DNA of 64,000 nucleotides from Streptomyces bambusae (GTDB lineage Bacteria; Actinomycetota; Actinomycetes; Streptomycetales; Streptomycetaceae): positions 1 to 64,000 of the forward strand of contig NZ_WTFF01000006.1 of NCBI RefSeq assembly GCF_019400985.1, read 5' to 3'. The notes beneath the pieces were generated by a model that was not told the origin of the DNA, ran no database searches, and saw only the letters and a program-made list of their open reading frames with translations. Below, piece by piece: positions 7,721-18,295 of this stretch. The first letter of the stretch is position 1; each line of letters opens with the position of its first letter. A program made the translations under genes and the position numbers.

Positions 7721-9886
7721 TCAGTCATGCCGCAGGGGCGGCGGGCCGGCGAGCGCGGGCGGCGCCAGCTCCTCCGGGGACGGGGGCACGTACGGCTTGA
7801 TCTCGGGGGCGTCGATGGTGCCGTCGGGGTGGACGGTGGGCAGCTGTGCCTGCGGCTTGGGCAGGAGGGCCTTGCCGTTGTCCTTGCCGTCCATGGTGAG
7901 GCCGTACATCGCGTTGTAGATGTTGCGTACGGCGGGGCCCGAGGCGCCGGAGCCGGTGCCGGCCTGGGAGATCGTCATCACGATGGTGAAGTCGTCGGTG
8001 TACGTCGCGAGCCACGAGGTGGTCTGCTTGCCGTAGACCTGGGCGGTGCCGGTCTTGGCGCGCAGCGGGATCCTGTCCAGCGGCCAGCCGCCGAACCGCC
8101 AGGCGGCGGTGCCGCCGGGTTCGACGACGGAGCGCAGGCCCTTGTCGAGGTCGCGGACGGTCTTGGCGTCGATCGGGAGCTTGCCGTGGGCCTGGGGCTG
8201 GATCTCCTCGATCCTGCCCTCGGGGCTGATCACGGCCTTGCCGACGGTGGGGTTGTAGAGGGTGCCGCCGTTGCTGATGGCGGAGTAGGCGGTGGCCATC
8301 TGGATGGGGGTGACGAGGACGTCGCCCTGGCCGATGGCGAAGTTGATGCTGTCGTAGGCCTTGAGCTGGTTGCCTTCGAGGCAGCTCTCGTAGGCGATCT
8401 GCTCGACGTAGGTGCCGCCCTTCTTGCCCTGCTTGCACCAGGCGTCCTTGTTGGCCTCCCAGAAGCTCTTCTTCCACTGGCGGTCGGGGATCCGGCCGGT
8501 GACCTCGTTGGGCAGGTCGATCCCGGTCTCGGAGCCGAGTCCGAACTCGCGGGCGGTGCGGTAGAACCAGTCGTGGGCGTCCTTCTTGGGTTCGAGGCCG
8601 CCGTCGCGCTGCCACTCCTGGTGGCCGAGGGCGTAGAAGACGGTGTTGCAGGAGTACTTGAGGGCTTCGCCGAGGGTGATGGGGCCGTGGCCCTTGGACT
8701 CGAAGTTCGCGAAGCTGCGGCCGCCCATGTTGTAGGAGGCGCTGCAGTTGTACTTGTCGTCGAAGTCGTGGCCGGCGCGTACGGCGGCGCTGGCGGAGAC
8801 CACCTTGAAGATGGAGCCGGCGGGGGCCTGGCCCTGGATGGCCCGGTTGAGCAGCGGGTAGTTGGAGTTCTTGCTGGTGAGGTTGGCGTAGTCCTGGCCG
8901 GAGATGCCGCCGACCCAGGCGTTGGGGTCGTAGTCGGGCTGGGAGGCCATGGCGACGACGCGGCCGGTCTTGGTCTCCATGACGACGACGGCGCCGGAGT
9001 CGGCCTCGTACTTGCGGCCGGTGATGTTGTCCGTCTCGTTCCGGACGACCTTCATGGCCTGGGCGAGCTCGTACTCGGCGACGGCCTGGACCCGGGCGTC
9101 GATGCTGGTGACGAGGGTGGATCCGGCCACGCCCGGGTCGGACTTCGTCTGGTCCATGACCCGGCCGAGGTTGTCGACCTCGTACGAGGTGACCTGCGCC
9201 TTGCCGCGCAGCTGCTTGTCGTACGTGCGCTCGATACCGGAGCGGCCGACCTGGTCCGAGCGCAGGTGCGGCGAGTCGGTGTCCTTGGCCTTCTGGATCT
9301 CGTCGTCGGTGACCGGCGAGAGGTAGCCGAGCACCTGTGCGGTACGGGCCCCGCCGGGCGCCGGGTAGCGGCGGACCGCGGTGGGTTCGGCGGTGATGCC
9401 GGGGAAGTCCTCGGGGCGTTCGCGGATGGTGAGGGCCTGCTGGGTGGTGGCCTCCAGCGTGACCGGGATCGGCTGGTACGGGGAGCCGTTCCAGCAGGGC
9501 TTGGGGGTCTTGGAGTCGCAGAGCCGGACCTTGTCCATGACGTCCTGCGGCTTCATGTCCAGGACGCCGGCCAGCCGGGTCAGGACGGCCTTGCCCTTGT
9601 CCTTCATCCGCATCAGCTCGGTGCGGGACGCGGAGACCACCAGGCGGGTCTCGTTGTCGGCGAGCGGGACGCCGCGGGCGTCCAGGACGGAGCCGCGCAC
9701 GGCGGGCTGCACCACGCGCTGGACGTGGTTGCTCCTGGCCACGTCGGCGTACTCGTGGCCGTTGCGGATCTGCAGGTACCACAGGCGTCCGCCGAGGGTG
9801 AACAGCAGCGAGAAGACGAGCACCTGGATGATGACGAGCCGGATCTGCACCCGGGGGGTGCGGCCGGTCTCGGGAATGTTGGTCAT
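7721..9886 (-). CDS. mrdA: Penicillin-binding protein 2, class B transpeptidase
   Basis: 721 residues. One N-terminal membrane anchor (about 14-36), a PBP dimerisation domain, then a transpeptidase domain with all three active-site motifs: SIFK at 358-361, SCN at 412-414 and KTG at 611-613. It crosslinks lateral-wall peptidoglycan and pairs with RodA. The C-terminus is a Pro-rich tail. ATG at 9886 is followed by MTNIPETGRTPRVQIRLVII. It sits 16 bases after mreD and 4 bases before rodA, so one operon is likely. An extra loop with Cys residues between SxN and KTG is seen; I cannot judge whether it forms a disulfide. Confidence 0.95.
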   Translation of the reverse strand: MTNIPETGRTPRVQIRLVIIQVLVFSLLFTLGGRLWYLQIRNGHEYADVARSNHVQRVVQPAVRGSVLDARGVPLADNETRLVVSASRTELMRMKDKGKAVLTRLAGVLDMKPQDVMDKVRLCDSKTPKPCWNGSPYQPIPVTLEATTQQALTIRERPEDFPGITAEPTAVRRYPAPGGARTAQVLGYLSPVTDDEIQKAKDTDSPHLRSDQVGRSGIERTYDKQLRGKAQVTSYEVDNLGRVMDQTKSDPGVAGSTLVTSIDARVQAVAEYELAQAMKVVRNETDNITGRKYEADSGAVVVMETKTGRVVAMASQPDYDPNAWVGGISGQDYANLTSKNSNYPLLNRAIQGQAPAGSIFKVVSASAAVRAGHDFDDKYNCSASYNMGGRSFANFESKGHGPITLGEALKYSCNTVFYALGHQEWQRDGGLEPKKDAHDWFYRTAREFGLGSETGIDLPNEVTGRIPDRQWKKSFWEANKDAWCKQGKKGGTYVEQIAYESCLEGNQLKAYDSINFAIGQGDVLVTPIQMATAYSAISNGGTLYNPTVGKAVISPEGRIEEIQPQAHGKLPIDAKTVRDLDKGLRSVVEPGGTAAWRFGGWPLDRIPLRAKTGTAQVYGKQTTSWLATYTDDFTIVMTISQAGTGSGASGPAVRNIYNAMYGLTMDGKDNGKALLPKPQAQLPTVHPDGTIDAPEIKPYVPPSPEELAPPALAGPPPLRHD

Positions 9887-9902
9887 GCGTCGTGCTCCCC
9901 CG

Positions 9903-10598
9903 TCACAGCTTCTTGACGCTCTTCACGCCCTTGATCCCCTTTATCCGGCCGGCCCGGTTGGCGCGGCCGCGGGCCGCGCTCAGGCGCAGGCCGCCGCGCC
10001 GGCCGCCGATGCGCAGGCCGGTTCCGCCGGCCAGCCAGCCGGAGGAGACGTCGGCGCCCTGCGACGGCCCGCCGTTCGCCTCCACGGCCATCGGGTCGTT
10101 CTCGGCGCGGCGGGCCAGCGCCATGATGAACGGCACCGTGAACGGGGCCAGCAGCAGGTCGTAGAGGACCGCGGTGAACAGCAGGCCGACGAGACCGACG
10201 TGGCGCTCGGCGATGTCGCCGACCAGGGTGCCCACGCCGACGTAGAGCAGGATCGAGCCGACGGCGGCGGCCAGCACGGTGAGCATGGGGCCCCAGGCGG
10301 AGCGGAACCGGCCGTTGTCGGGCCGGGCCAGACCGGCGGCGTAGCCGATCACGCAGAGCACCAGGGCGTAGCGGCCGGCGGCGTGGTCCGCGGGCGGGGC
10401 CAGGTCGGCGAGCAGTCCGGCGCCGAAGCCGAGCAGGGCGCCGGACGTCGGCCCGTACACCAGGGACAGGGCGACGACGGTGAGCAGTATCAGGTCGGGG
10501 ACGGCTCCGGGGAGTTGGAGCCGGCCCAAGATGGTGACCTGGACGACGAGGGCGACCACGACGAGGGTGGCGGAGAGCAGGATCCGGTTGAAGCGCAT
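9903..10598 (-). CDS. mreD: Rod shape-determining protein MreD
   Basis: 231 residues with about five membrane helices (MRFNRILLSATLVVVALVVQ at the start; LGFGAGLLADLAPPADHAAG in the middle, typical of MreD). It is the membrane member of the MreBCD complex that guides wall synthesis. The C-terminus is an unusually long basic extension (RGGLRLSAARGRANRAGRIK and following Lys-rich residues) that looks cytoplasmic and is longer than in rod-shaped bacteria. ATG at 10598, 4 bases after the mreC stop and 16 bases before mrdA. Confidence 0.93.
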   Translation of the reverse strand: MRFNRILLSATLVVVALVVQVTILGRLQLPGAVPDLILLTVVALSLVYGPTSGALLGFGAGLLADLAPPADHAAGRYALVLCVIGYAAGLARPDNGRFRSAWGPMLTVLAAAVGSILLYVGVGTLVGDIAERHVGLVGLLFTAVLYDLLLAPFTVPFIMALARRAENDPMAVEANGGPSQGADVSSGWLAGGTGLRIGGRRGGLRLSAARGRANRAGRIKGIKGVKSVKKL

Positions 10599-10602
10599 GG
10601 CT

Positions 10603-11553
10603 TTAGCTCTCCTCCTCGCCCACGGGCCGGCCGGAGACGCTCGGGGAGGGCGTGACCGTGACGGTGACCGTCGGCGTGGGCTTGGGGGGTTCCGGCTTGG
10701 GCGGCAGGACCGTGTCGCGCGGGTCCTCCCGGGGCGGCATCACGACCACGCCGACGATGTCGAGGCGGGAGAAGCCGACGAACGGGCGGACGTGCACGGT
10801 CCGGGTGAGGCCGCCGCCGGACTTGTCGACCTGGACCACCTCGCCGAGCGGGACGCCCGGTACGAAGGGCTTGTTGGCGCGGGAGCCGAAGGTGACCAGG
10901 CGGTCGCCGGGGTTGACCTTGGCCCGGCCGTTGAGCATCTGCACGGACAGGGGGCGGTCGCCCTGGCCGGTGGCGAAGCCGAGTTCGCCGGTGCCCTCCA
11001 GGCGGGTGCCGACGGTGAAGTCGGGGTCGTTGGCGAGCAGGACGGTGGCGGTGTCGGGGCCGACCGTGGTGACCCGGCCGACGAGTCCGTCGCCGTTGAG
11101 CACGGTCATGTCCCGCTCGATGCCGTCCTTGCTGCCGGCGTCGATGGTGACCGTCCAGGAGAAGCCCTGGGCGGACCCTATGGCGATGACCTCGGCGCCC
11201 TTGATGCCGTACTGGCCGGCGCCGGCCCGCTTGAGCATGGCGTCGAGTTCCTGGATGCGGCTGCGGGTGCGGTCGTCGCTGCCGAGCCGGGCCTTCAGGG
11301 CCGCGTTCTCGCGTTCGAGCGTCGCGATCCGGTTGTGCCGCTCGCCGGAGTCCCGTACCGCCCCTATGGCGTTGGCGACCGGGTCGACGGCGGTCGACAC
11401 GCCCTTCTCCACCGGGCCGAAGACCGCGGCGGCGGCCCGCCGGGCGCCGTCGACCGGGGACTCCTCGCCCGCCCGGATGTCCACCGTGATCAGTGCGAAC
11501 GCGATGGCGATCAGCAGCACCAGGAGCAGCCGGCTCTCTCGTGTGTCCCTCAC
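10603..11553 (-). CDS. mreC: Rod shape-determining protein MreC
   Basis: 316 residues. A short cytoplasmic start and one membrane helix (RLLLVLLIAIAFALITVDIR), a coiled coil (RHNRIATLERENAALKARLG) and a beta-rich extracytoplasmic domain (SQ/GDGLVGRVTTVGPDTATVLL), the normal MreC order. The tail is Pro/Thr/Val-rich. The frame is open further upstream, but GTG at 11553 gives the family start MRDTRESRL; its GGGAAGG site is rather far away (about 14 bases). In Streptomyces the Mre proteins matter mainly for spore wall integrity. Confidence 0.93.
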   Translation of the reverse strand: MRDTRESRLLLVLLIAIAFALITVDIRAGEESPVDGARRAAAAVFGPVEKGVSTAVDPVANAIGAVRDSGERHNRIATLERENAALKARLGSDDRTRSRIQELDAMLKRAGAGQYGIKGAEVIAIGSAQGFSWTVTIDAGSKDGIERDMTVLNGDGLVGRVTTVGPDTATVLLANDPDFTVGTRLEGTGELGFATGQGDRPLSVQMLNGRAKVNPGDRLVTFGSRANKPFVPGVPLGEVVQVDKSGGGLTRTVHVRPFVGFSRLDIVGVVVMPPREDPRDTVLPPKPEPPKPTPTVTVTVTPSPSVSGRPVGEEES

Positions 11554-11678
11554 GTGCGGCGGCCGTGCCTTCCCTCTAGGAATTTTCTCTGCCTGTATAT
11601 CAACGATCCGCCGCACCGGCGCGGTAGCACCCGTACGGCGGATCATCGTGTTCCGCATATGCCCCTGCGGGGCGGATG

Positions 11679-12698
11679 TCAACGCCTGGGCTGGGCGTCC
11701 AGGACCTGCTGGAGCGCCTCGAACTCCTCGACGCACTTGCCGGAGCCGAGCGCGACGGAGTCCAGCGGGTCCTCGGCGATGTGGATGGGCATGCCGGTCT
11801 CGCGGCGCAGCCGCTCGTCGAGGCCGCGCAGCAGCGCGCCGCCGCCGGTGAGCACGATGCCGCGGTCCATGATGTCGCCGGACAGCTCCGGCGGACACTT
11901 GTCGAGGGTGGTCTTGACCGCGTCCACGATCGCGTTGACGGGCTCCTCGATGGCCTTGCGGACCTCGGCGGCGGAGATGACGACCGTCTTGGGCAGTCCG
12001 GAGACGAGGTCGCGGCCGCGGATCTCGGTGTGCTCGTCCTTGTCGAGGTCGTACGCCGACCCGATCGTGATCTTGATCTGCTCGGCGGTGCGCTCACCCA
12101 GGAGGAGGCTGTACTCCTTCTTGATGTGCTGGATGATCGCGTTGTCCAGCTCGTCGCCGGCCACCCGGATGGACTGCGCCGTGACGATTCCGCCGAGGGA
12201 GATGACGGCGACCTCGGTGGTGCCGCCGCCGATGTCCACGACCATGTTGCCGGTGGCCTCGTGGACCGGGAGGCCCGAGCCGATGGCCGCGGCCATGGGC
12301 TCCTCGATGATGTGCACCTGACGGGCGCCGGCCTGGGTGGACGCCTCGATGACGGCGCGGCGCTCGACCCCGGTGATGCCGGAGGGGACGCAGACCACGA
12401 CGCGCGGGCGGGCCAGGTAGCGACGCTTGTGGATCTTGAGGATGAAGTAGCGGAGCATCCGCTCGGTGATCTCGAAGTCGGCGATGACGCCGTCCTTGAG
12501 CGGACGTACGGCGACGATGTTGCCGGGGGTGCGCCCGATCATCTTCTTCGCCTCGGAACCGACCGCGAGGATGCCGCCGGTGTTGGTGTTGATCGCGACG
12601 ACGGACGGCTCGTTCAGCACGATGCCCCGGCCCCTCACGTACACCAGCGTGTTGGCGGTCCCGAGGTCGACAGCCATGTCACGGCCGATGAACGACAT
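11679..12698 (-). CDS. mreB: Rod shape-determining protein MreB, actin homologue
   Basis: 339 residues starting [20 protein letters not shown]. The actin-fold phosphate-1 motif DLGTANT, the phosphate-2 motif [11 protein letters not shown] and the adenosine motif [15 protein letters not shown] are all present. It forms ATP-dependent filaments at the membrane and heads the mre cluster. Start ATG at 12698 has AAGGGG six bases upstream. An in-frame ATG at 12719 would add MGNKGNS but lacks such a site. It is separated from mreC by 125 bases and from ndk by about 390 bases, where its promoters must lie. Confidence 0.96.
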   Translation of the reverse strand: MSFIGRDMAVDLGTANTLVYVRGRGIVLNEPSVVAINTNTGGILAVGSEAKKMIGRTPGNIVAVRPLKDGVIADFEITERMLRYFILKIHKRRYLARPRVVVCVPSGITGVERRAVIEASTQAGARQVHIIEEPMAAAIGSGLPVHEATGNMVVDIGGGTTEVAVISLGGIVTAQSIRVAGDELDNAIIQHIKKEYSLLLGERTAEQIKITIGSAYDLDKDEHTEIRGRDLVSGLPKTVVISAAEVRKAIEEPVNAIVDAVKTTLDKCPPELSGDIMDRGIVLTGGGALLRGLDERLRRETGMPIHIAEDPLDSVALGSGKCVEEFEALQQVLDAQPRR

Positions 12699-13090
12699 TG
12701 AGTTCCCCTTGTTCCCCATGAGGAGCGTCTGGCCTTCCAGTTGATAGCGGCTGCTGTCAGGTCGGCGAGGTGGGTGTGTGGGTGGAAGCCCCATCGTAGT
12801 GCCGCACGTATGGACATCGCGCGACGGGACTCCGGCTTTCCCGGGGATACGGAAACCCGTCCCCTTAGTGGTGACGTTGCGTGTTGCCCATGCGTTCCCC
12901 GCGGGGGCCGCGAATACCGAAGGGCGACCGAAATTACTTCGGTCGCCCCAGGTCATGAGCGCTATTCGGCTGATGTCGCGTCAGGACGCGCATGGCGCGG
13001 GCGGGCCCGCGACGGGCTCGCGACGGGATCGCCCGGGCGCCGTAAGGGCCCCGTCCGGGGGATCACCGCCCGCGAAGACTCACAGGACTT
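12699..13090. other. Intergenic region between mreB and ndk
   Basis: About 390 bases with no convincing gene on either strand. It holds the ndk terminator hairpin (12922-12948) and, toward mreB, the leader and promoter region for the mre cluster. No promoter hexamers were assigned. Confidence 0.6.
12922..12948 (-). terminator. Terminator of ndk
   Basis: 11-bp perfect stem (12922-12932 with 12938-12948) around ATTAC, about 140 bases after the ndk stop and before mreB. No T tract follows, which is common in this genus. Confidence 0.6.
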
Positions 13091-13501
13091 TCACAGGCCC
13101 GGGAAGAACAGCTTCAGCTCGCGCTCGGCGGACTCCTCGCCGTCCGAGGCGTGGATCAGGTTCTCGCGCACGATCGTGCCGAAGTCGCCCCGGATGGAGC
13201 CGGGCGCGGCGGCGATCGGGTCGGTCGGACCGGCCAGCTGGCGCAGGCCCTCGATCACGCGCTCGCCCTCGACGACGAGGACGACGGACGGGCCGGAGGC
13301 CATGAAGCCCATGAGGGGCTCGTAGAAAACCTTGCCCTTGTGCTCGCCGTAGTGGGCCTCAAGGGTCTCCTCGTCCAGCGTGCGCAGCTCCATCGCCAGG
13401 ATGGTCCAGCCGGCCTTGCGCTCGATGCGGCCGATGATCTCGCCGACCAGCCCCCTCCTGACCGCGTCAGGCTTGAGGATGACGAGCGTGCGCTGGGACA
13501 T
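13091..13501 (-). CDS. ndk: Nucleoside diphosphate kinase
   Basis: 136 residues, the normal NDK length. It starts MSQRTLVILKPDAVRRGLVG and carries the active-site His loop as NLIHASDGEESAERELKLFF (NxxHgSDs). It moves the gamma phosphate between NTPs and NDPs through a phospho-His intermediate. ATG at 13501 has AAGGAG 7 bases upstream; the longer open frame upstream has no support. Confidence 0.96.
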   Translation of the reverse strand: MSQRTLVILKPDAVRRGLVGEIIGRIERKAGWTILAMELRTLDEETLEAHYGEHKGKVFYEPLMGFMASGPSVVLVVEGERVIEGLRQLAGPTDPIAAAPGSIRGDFGTIVRENLIHASDGEESAERELKLFFPGL

Positions 13502-13640
13502 GGTGTGGCTCCTTGCGGCATACGGGTGCGGTAGCACGAGGCTACAGGGAAGGAGCGAACCGGCAGCACCCGGACCGCTCGCCGACAAGACCTCGACGGA
13601 CAGCCTCCGGCGGAACACCCCGCAGAGGCGGGGAAGGCCC

Positions 13641-13672
13641 GGGTGCCACAGGCATCGAAGCACGTGGCACCC
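13641..13672 (-). terminator. Terminator of the folC-DUF4233 transcript
   Basis: 9- to 10-bp perfect stem (13641-13649 with 13664-13672) with a 14-base loop, 14 bases after the DUF4233 stop. Confidence 0.65.
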
Positions 13673-13685
13673 GCAGGGCACAGCC

Positions 13686-14030
13686 TCAGGCCTGGGCCTC
13701 ACTCTGCGCCGCCCAGCGGGCCTTCGCCTCGTCGATCTTGCGGCCGTAGTGGACCGAGGCCCACCACAGGCCGGCGAAGACCGCCCCCAGGAAGAACATC
13801 GTCGGGACGACGAAGCCGCTGGCGATCAGGCCGATCTGCAGCGCCCAGCCGATCTGCAGCGCGCCCGGGCGGCTGAGCATCCCGCACAGCAGCACCGACA
13901 GCAGCATCGCGACGCCGCACACGGTCCAGACGGTGGCCTGGGTGAGGTCCGGGTCCTTCATGGCCACCAGGCCGGCGAAACCGACCACGAAGAACTCGCC
14001 GATCAGCGTCGACGCGCACAAGGTCCGCAC
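13686..14030 (-). CDS. DUF4233 membrane protein
   Basis: 114 residues with three to four membrane helices (FFVVGFAGLVAM, TVWTVCGVAMLLSVLLCGML, LGAVFAGLWWASVHYG) and a charged C-terminal tail. This is the DUF4233 protein that follows folC in actinobacteria; function unknown. GTG at 14030 lies 3 bases after the folC stop, so translation is coupled to folC. Confidence 0.88.
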   Translation of the reverse strand: MRTLCASTLIGEFFVVGFAGLVAMKDPDLTQATVWTVCGVAMLLSVLLCGMLSRPGALQIGWALQIGLIASGFVVPTMFFLGAVFAGLWWASVHYGRKIDEAKARWAAQSEAQA

Positions 14031-14033
14031 AGG

Positions 14034-15548
14034 TCAGCCCCTCTTGAGCAGCAGGCGCGCCTCGCCCACCGTGATCACGGAGCCGGTCACCAGGACGCCG
14101 GCCCCTCCGTACTCGGCCTCTTCCTCCGCCAGGGTGATCGCCGCCTCCAGGGCGTCGTCGAGCCGCGGCTCGACCTGCACCCGGTCGGCCCCGAAGACCT
14201 CGACCGCGATGGCCGCCAGCTCGTCCGCGCTCATCGCCCGGTAGGTGGAGTTCTCCGTGACGACGACCTCGGCGAAGATCGGCTCGAAGGCCTCCAGGAC
14301 CCCGCGCACGTCCTTGCCCTCGCTCGTGCCCACGACGCCGATCAGCCGGCTGAACCCGAAGGCCTCGGTGATCGCGTCGGCGGTCACCCGCGCGCCCGCC
14401 GGGTTGTGGGCGGCGTCCAGGACGACCGTCGGGCTGCGCCGGACGACCTCCATGCGGCCGGGCGAGGTGACCGTGGCGAAGGCCCGGCGGACCGTCTCCA
14501 CGTCCAGCGGCCGCGCGTGCTCCGCGCCGATGCCGAAGAAGGCCTCGACCGCCGCGAGCGCCACCGCCGCGTTGTGCGCCATGTGCGCCCCGTACAGCGG
14601 CAGGAAGATGTCCTCGTACTCGCCGCCCAGCCCGCGCAGCACCAGCTGCTGGCCGCCGACGGCGACCTCGCGGGACACGACGCCGAACTCCATGCCCTCG
14701 CGGGCGACCGTCGCGTCCACCTCGACGGCCTTCTTCAGCAGCACCTGCGCCGCGTCCACCGGCTGCTGCGCCAGGATGACGGTGGCGCCCTGCTTGACGA
14801 TCCCGCCCTTCTCGGCGGCGATGTCGGCGGGCGTGGCGCCCAGCCGGTCGGTGTGGTCCAGGCTGATCGGCGTGATCACGGCGACCGAGGCGTCGATGAC
14901 GTTGGTCGCGTCCCAGCTGCCGCCCATGCCGACCTCGACGACGGCCGCGTCCACCGGGGCGTCCGCGAAGGCCGCGTACGCCATCGCGGTGAGCACCTCG
15001 AAGAAGGACAGCCGGTACTCCTGGGACGCGTCGACCATCTCCACGTAGGGCTTGATGTCGTGGTAGGTCTCGATGAAGCGTTCCGCCTCGATCGGGGCCC
15101 CGTCCAGGCTGATGCGCTCGGTGATGGTCTGCACGTGCGGGCTGGTGTACCGGCCGGTGCGCAGCTCGAAGGCGCCGAGCAGCGCCTCGATCATGCGGGC
15201 GGTGCTGGTCTTGCCGTTGGTGCCGGTGACGTGGATCGAGGCGTACGCGCGCTGCGGCTGGCCGAGGACGTCCATCAGGGCCTCGATCCGGGTGACCGAA
15301 GGCTCCAGCTTGGTCTCGCCCCAGCGGGTGGACAGCTCCTGCTCCACCTCGCGCAGCGCCTTGTCCACCTCCGGGTCCTCGGGGCGGGCGGGCACCGGGT
15401 CGCCCTGCGGCGCACCGGCCTGGGCGCGCAGGGTGCGGCTGCCGGCCTCGATCACCGCCAGGTCGGGGTCGCGGTGGGTTTCTTCGGCCACGATCTCGTC
15501 GAACTCGTCGAAGCGGTCGTCGCTGGGCTCGGGCTGCTGCTCACTCAC
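14034..15548 (-). CDS. folC: Folylpolyglutamate synthase/dihydrofolate synthase
   Basis: 504 residues of the Mur-ligase fold. The ATP-binding loop TGTNGKTSTARM, the catalytic stretch EVGMGGSWDATNVID and DAAHNPAGARVTADAI are present. It adds glutamate residues to (dihydro)folate. An acidic N-terminal extension of about 70 residues before the catalytic core is usual in Streptomyces FolC. ATG at 15548. It is followed at 3 bases by the DUF4233 gene and preceded by the valS terminator. Confidence 0.94.
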   Translation of the reverse strand: MSEQQPEPSDDRFDEFDEIVAEETHRDPDLAVIEAGSRTLRAQAGAPQGDPVPARPEDPEVDKALREVEQELSTRWGETKLEPSVTRIEALMDVLGQPQRAYASIHVTGTNGKTSTARMIEALLGAFELRTGRYTSPHVQTITERISLDGAPIEAERFIETYHDIKPYVEMVDASQEYRLSFFEVLTAMAYAAFADAPVDAAVVEVGMGGSWDATNVIDASVAVITPISLDHTDRLGATPADIAAEKGGIVKQGATVILAQQPVDAAQVLLKKAVEVDATVAREGMEFGVVSREVAVGGQQLVLRGLGGEYEDIFLPLYGAHMAHNAAVALAAVEAFFGIGAEHARPLDVETVRRAFATVTSPGRMEVVRRSPTVVLDAAHNPAGARVTADAITEAFGFSRLIGVVGTSEGKDVRGVLEAFEPIFAEVVVTENSTYRAMSADELAAIAVEVFGADRVQVEPRLDDALEAAITLAEEEAEYGGAGVLVTGSVITVGEARLLLKRG

Positions 15549-15595
15549 AGGGCCAGTCTACGGACGGACGGCGGGCCCGGGCCGCGGGGGAACGG

Positions 15596-15639
15596 CCGAG
15601 GGCCCCGCGTCGCGCGGGTGCGCGGTGCGGGGCCCTCGG
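15596..15639 (-). terminator. Terminator of valS
   Basis: 13-bp perfect stem (15596-15608 with 15627-15639), about 35 bases after the valS stop. Confidence 0.8.
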
Positions 15640-15673
15640 TGTGTCCTGCGCTGCCGGCCGACCGGCGGAGCGC

Positions 15674-18295
15674 TTACGCGGCGGGCAGGGCCGCGAGCTG
15701 GGCCTGGATCCGGGCGATGTCCTGCTCGGCCTTGGCCAGCCGGCCCTTGATCTTGTCCACGACGTTGTCCGGGGCCTTGGCGAGGAACGCCTCGTTCCCG
15801 AGCTTGGCCTCGGCCTGGGCCTTCTCCTTCTCGGCGGCGCCGAGGTCCTTGGCCAGGCGCTTGCGCTCGGCCGCGACGTCGATCGTGCCGGACAGGTCCA
15901 GCGCGACCGTGGCCCCGGCGACCGGCAGGCTGGCGGTGGCGTTGAAGCCCTCGCCCTCCGGCGTCAGGCGCAGCAGCTGCCGGATGGCACCCTCGTGGGC
16001 GGCCAGCGGGGTGCCGGCCAGCTCCAGCCGGGCCGGGACCTTCTGGCCGGGCTGCAGCCCCTGGTCGGCGCGGAAGCGGCGGACCTCGGTGACGACCTGC
16101 TGGAGGTTCTCGATCTCGGCCTCGGCGGCCTCGTCGCGGAACCCGCTGTCGGTGGGCCACTCGGCGATCACGATGGACTCGCGGCCGGTGAGCGTGGTCC
16201 ACAGCGTCTCGGTGACGAACGGGACGACCGGGTGCAGCAGGCGCAGCATGACGTCCAGGACCTCGCCGAGGACCCGGCCGGAGACCTTGGCCTGCTCGCC
16301 GCCGGCGAAGAAGGTCGTCTTGGACAGCTCGACGTACCAGTCGAAGACCTCGTCCCACGCGAAGTGGTACAGCGCGTCGCTGAGCTTCGCGAACTGGTAG
16401 TCCTCGTAGTATGCGTCGACCTGCGCGACCGTCTTGTTCAGGCGGGACAGGATCCAGCGGTCGGTCGCGGACAGCTGCTCGACCGGGGGCAGCTCGCCCT
16501 CGATCGTCGCGCCGTTCATCAGGGCGAAGCGGGTCGCGTTCCAGATCTTGTTGGCGAAGTTCCGGGAGGCCTTGACCCAGTCCTCGCCGATCGGGACGTC
16601 GACGCCCGGGTTGGCACCGTTGGCGAGGGTGAAGCGGACGGCGTCGGAGCCGTACTCGTTCATCCAGTCCAGCGGGTTCACCGCGTTGCCGAAGGACTTC
16701 GACATCTTCTTGCCGAACTGGTCGCGGACCATGCCGTGCAGGGCGATGGTGTGGAACGGCGGGGTGCCGTCCATCGCGTACAGGCCGAACATCATCATCC
16801 GGGCGACCCAGAAGAAGAGGATGTCGTAGCCGGTGACCAGGACGGAGTTCGGGTAGAACTTCGCCAGGCTCTCGGTCTGCTGCGGCCAGCCGAGCGTGGA
16901 GAACGGCCACAGGCCGGAGGAGAACCACGTGTCGAGGACGTCGGTGTCCTGGTGCCAGCCCTCGCCCGCCGGCGGCTGCTCGTCGGGTCCGACGCAGACG
17001 ACCTCGCCGTTCGGGCCGTACCAGACCGGGATGCGGTGGCCCCACCACAGCTGGCGCGAGATGCACCAGTCGTGGAGGTTGTCGACCCAGTCGAAGTAGC
17101 GCTTCTCCATCTCCTGCGGGTGGATCTTGACCTTGCCGTCGCGGACCGCGTCGCCGGCGGCCTTGGCGAGCGGGCCGACCTTGACCCACCACTGCATCGA
17201 CAGGCGCGGCTCGATGGTGGTCTTGCAGCGCGAGCAGTGGCCGACGGAGTGGACGTACGGGCGCTTCTCGGCGACGATCCGGCCCTCGGCGCGCAGCGCG
17301 GCGACGATGGCGGAGCGGGCCTCCAGGCGGTCCAGGCCCTGGAAGGGGCCGTGGGCGGTGATGACCGCGCGCTCGTCCATGACGGCGAGGTTCGGCAGGC
17401 CGTGGCGCTGGCCGATCTCGAAGTCGTTGGGGTCGTGGGCGGGGGTCACCTTGACGGCGCCGGTGCCGAACTCGGGGTCGACGTGCTCGTCGGCGACGAC
17501 GGGGATGCGGCGGCCGGTGAGCGGCAGCTCGATCTCCCGGCCGACGAGGTGCTTGTAGCGCTCGTCCTCGGGGTGGACGGCGACGGCCGTGTCGCCGAGC
17601 ATCGTCTCGGCGCGGGTCGTCGCGACGACGATGGCGTCCTCGCCGTCCCCGTACCGGATGGAGACGAGCTCGCCGTCGTCGTCCTGGTACTCGACCTCGA
17701 TGTCGGAGATGGCGGTGAGGCAGCGGGGGCACCAGTTGATGATGCGCTCGGCGCGGTAGATCAGCTCGTCGTCGTAGAGCTTCTTGAAGATGGTCTGGAC
17801 GGCCTGGGACAGGCCCTCGTCCATGGTGAAGCGCTCGCGCGACCAGTCGACGCCGTCGCCCAGGCGGCGCATCTGGCCGGAGATCTGGCCCCCGGACTCG
17901 GCCTTCCACTGCCAGACGCGCTCGACGAACGCCTCCCGGCCGAGGTCGTGGCGGGACTTGCCCTCCTTGGCGAGCTCGCGCTCGACGACGTTCTGGGTGG
18001 CGATACCGGCGTGGTCCATGCCGGGCTGCCACAGCGTCTCGTAGCCCTGCATGCGCTTGCGGCGGGTGAGTGCGTCGATCAGCGTGTGCTCGAAGGCGTG
18101 GCCCAGGTGGAGGCTGCCGGTGACGTTGGGCGGCGGGATGACGATGGTGTACGGCGGCTTGTCGCTGTTCTCGTCGGCCTCGAAGTACCCACGCTCTACC
18201 CAGCGCTCGTAGAGCTTCCCCTCTACCTCGGCCGGCGCGTACTGGGTCGGCAGTTCGGAGTTGGGGCTGCTGGGTGTCTGCGTGTTCTCGGTCAC
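15674..18295 (-). CDS. valS: Valine--tRNA ligase
   Basis: 873 residues of a class I synthetase. The HIGH-type motif is in [17 protein letters not shown], an editing (CP1) domain follows, the zinc-like WCPRC and HCSRC pairs are visible, and KMSKS occurs as [10 protein letters not shown]. The C-terminal about 70 residues form the coiled-coil arm of ValRS ([20 protein letters not shown]). GTG at 18295 starts [10 protein letters not shown] as in relatives. The longer open frame upstream has no support, though the GTG lacks an obvious ribosome site. No T-box was recognised upstream. Confidence 0.95.
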   Translation of the reverse strand: MTENTQTPSSPNSELPTQYAPAEVEGKLYERWVERGYFEADENSDKPPYTIVIPPPNVTGSLHLGHAFEHTLIDALTRRKRMQGYETLWQPGMDHAGIATQNVVERELAKEGKSRHDLGREAFVERVWQWKAESGGQISGQMRRLGDGVDWSRERFTMDEGLSQAVQTIFKKLYDDELIYRAERIINWCPRCLTAISDIEVEYQDDDGELVSIRYGDGEDAIVVATTRAETMLGDTAVAVHPEDERYKHLVGREIELPLTGRRIPVVADEHVDPEFGTGAVKVTPAHDPNDFEIGQRHGLPNLAVMDERAVITAHGPFQGLDRLEARSAIVAALRAEGRIVAEKRPYVHSVGHCSRCKTTIEPRLSMQWWVKVGPLAKAAGDAVRDGKVKIHPQEMEKRYFDWVDNLHDWCISRQLWWGHRIPVWYGPNGEVVCVGPDEQPPAGEGWHQDTDVLDTWFSSGLWPFSTLGWPQQTESLAKFYPNSVLVTGYDILFFWVARMMMFGLYAMDGTPPFHTIALHGMVRDQFGKKMSKSFGNAVNPLDWMNEYGSDAVRFTLANGANPGVDVPIGEDWVKASRNFANKIWNATRFALMNGATIEGELPPVEQLSATDRWILSRLNKTVAQVDAYYEDYQFAKLSDALYHFAWDEVFDWYVELSKTTFFAGGEQAKVSGRVLGEVLDVMLRLLHPVVPFVTETLWTTLTGRESIVIAEWPTDSGFRDEAAEAEIENLQQVVTEVRRFRADQGLQPGQKVPARLELAGTPLAAHEGAIRQLLRLTPEGEGFNATASLPVAGATVALDLSGTIDVAAERKRLAKDLGAAEKEKAQAEAKLGNEAFLAKAPDNVVDKIKGRLAKAEQDIARIQAQLAALPAA

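Noticed and set aside
6500-9916. 1138-codon plus-strand frame
   Set aside because: Antisense to rodA and mrdA; Gly/Val/Asp-rich composition typical of a shadow frame.
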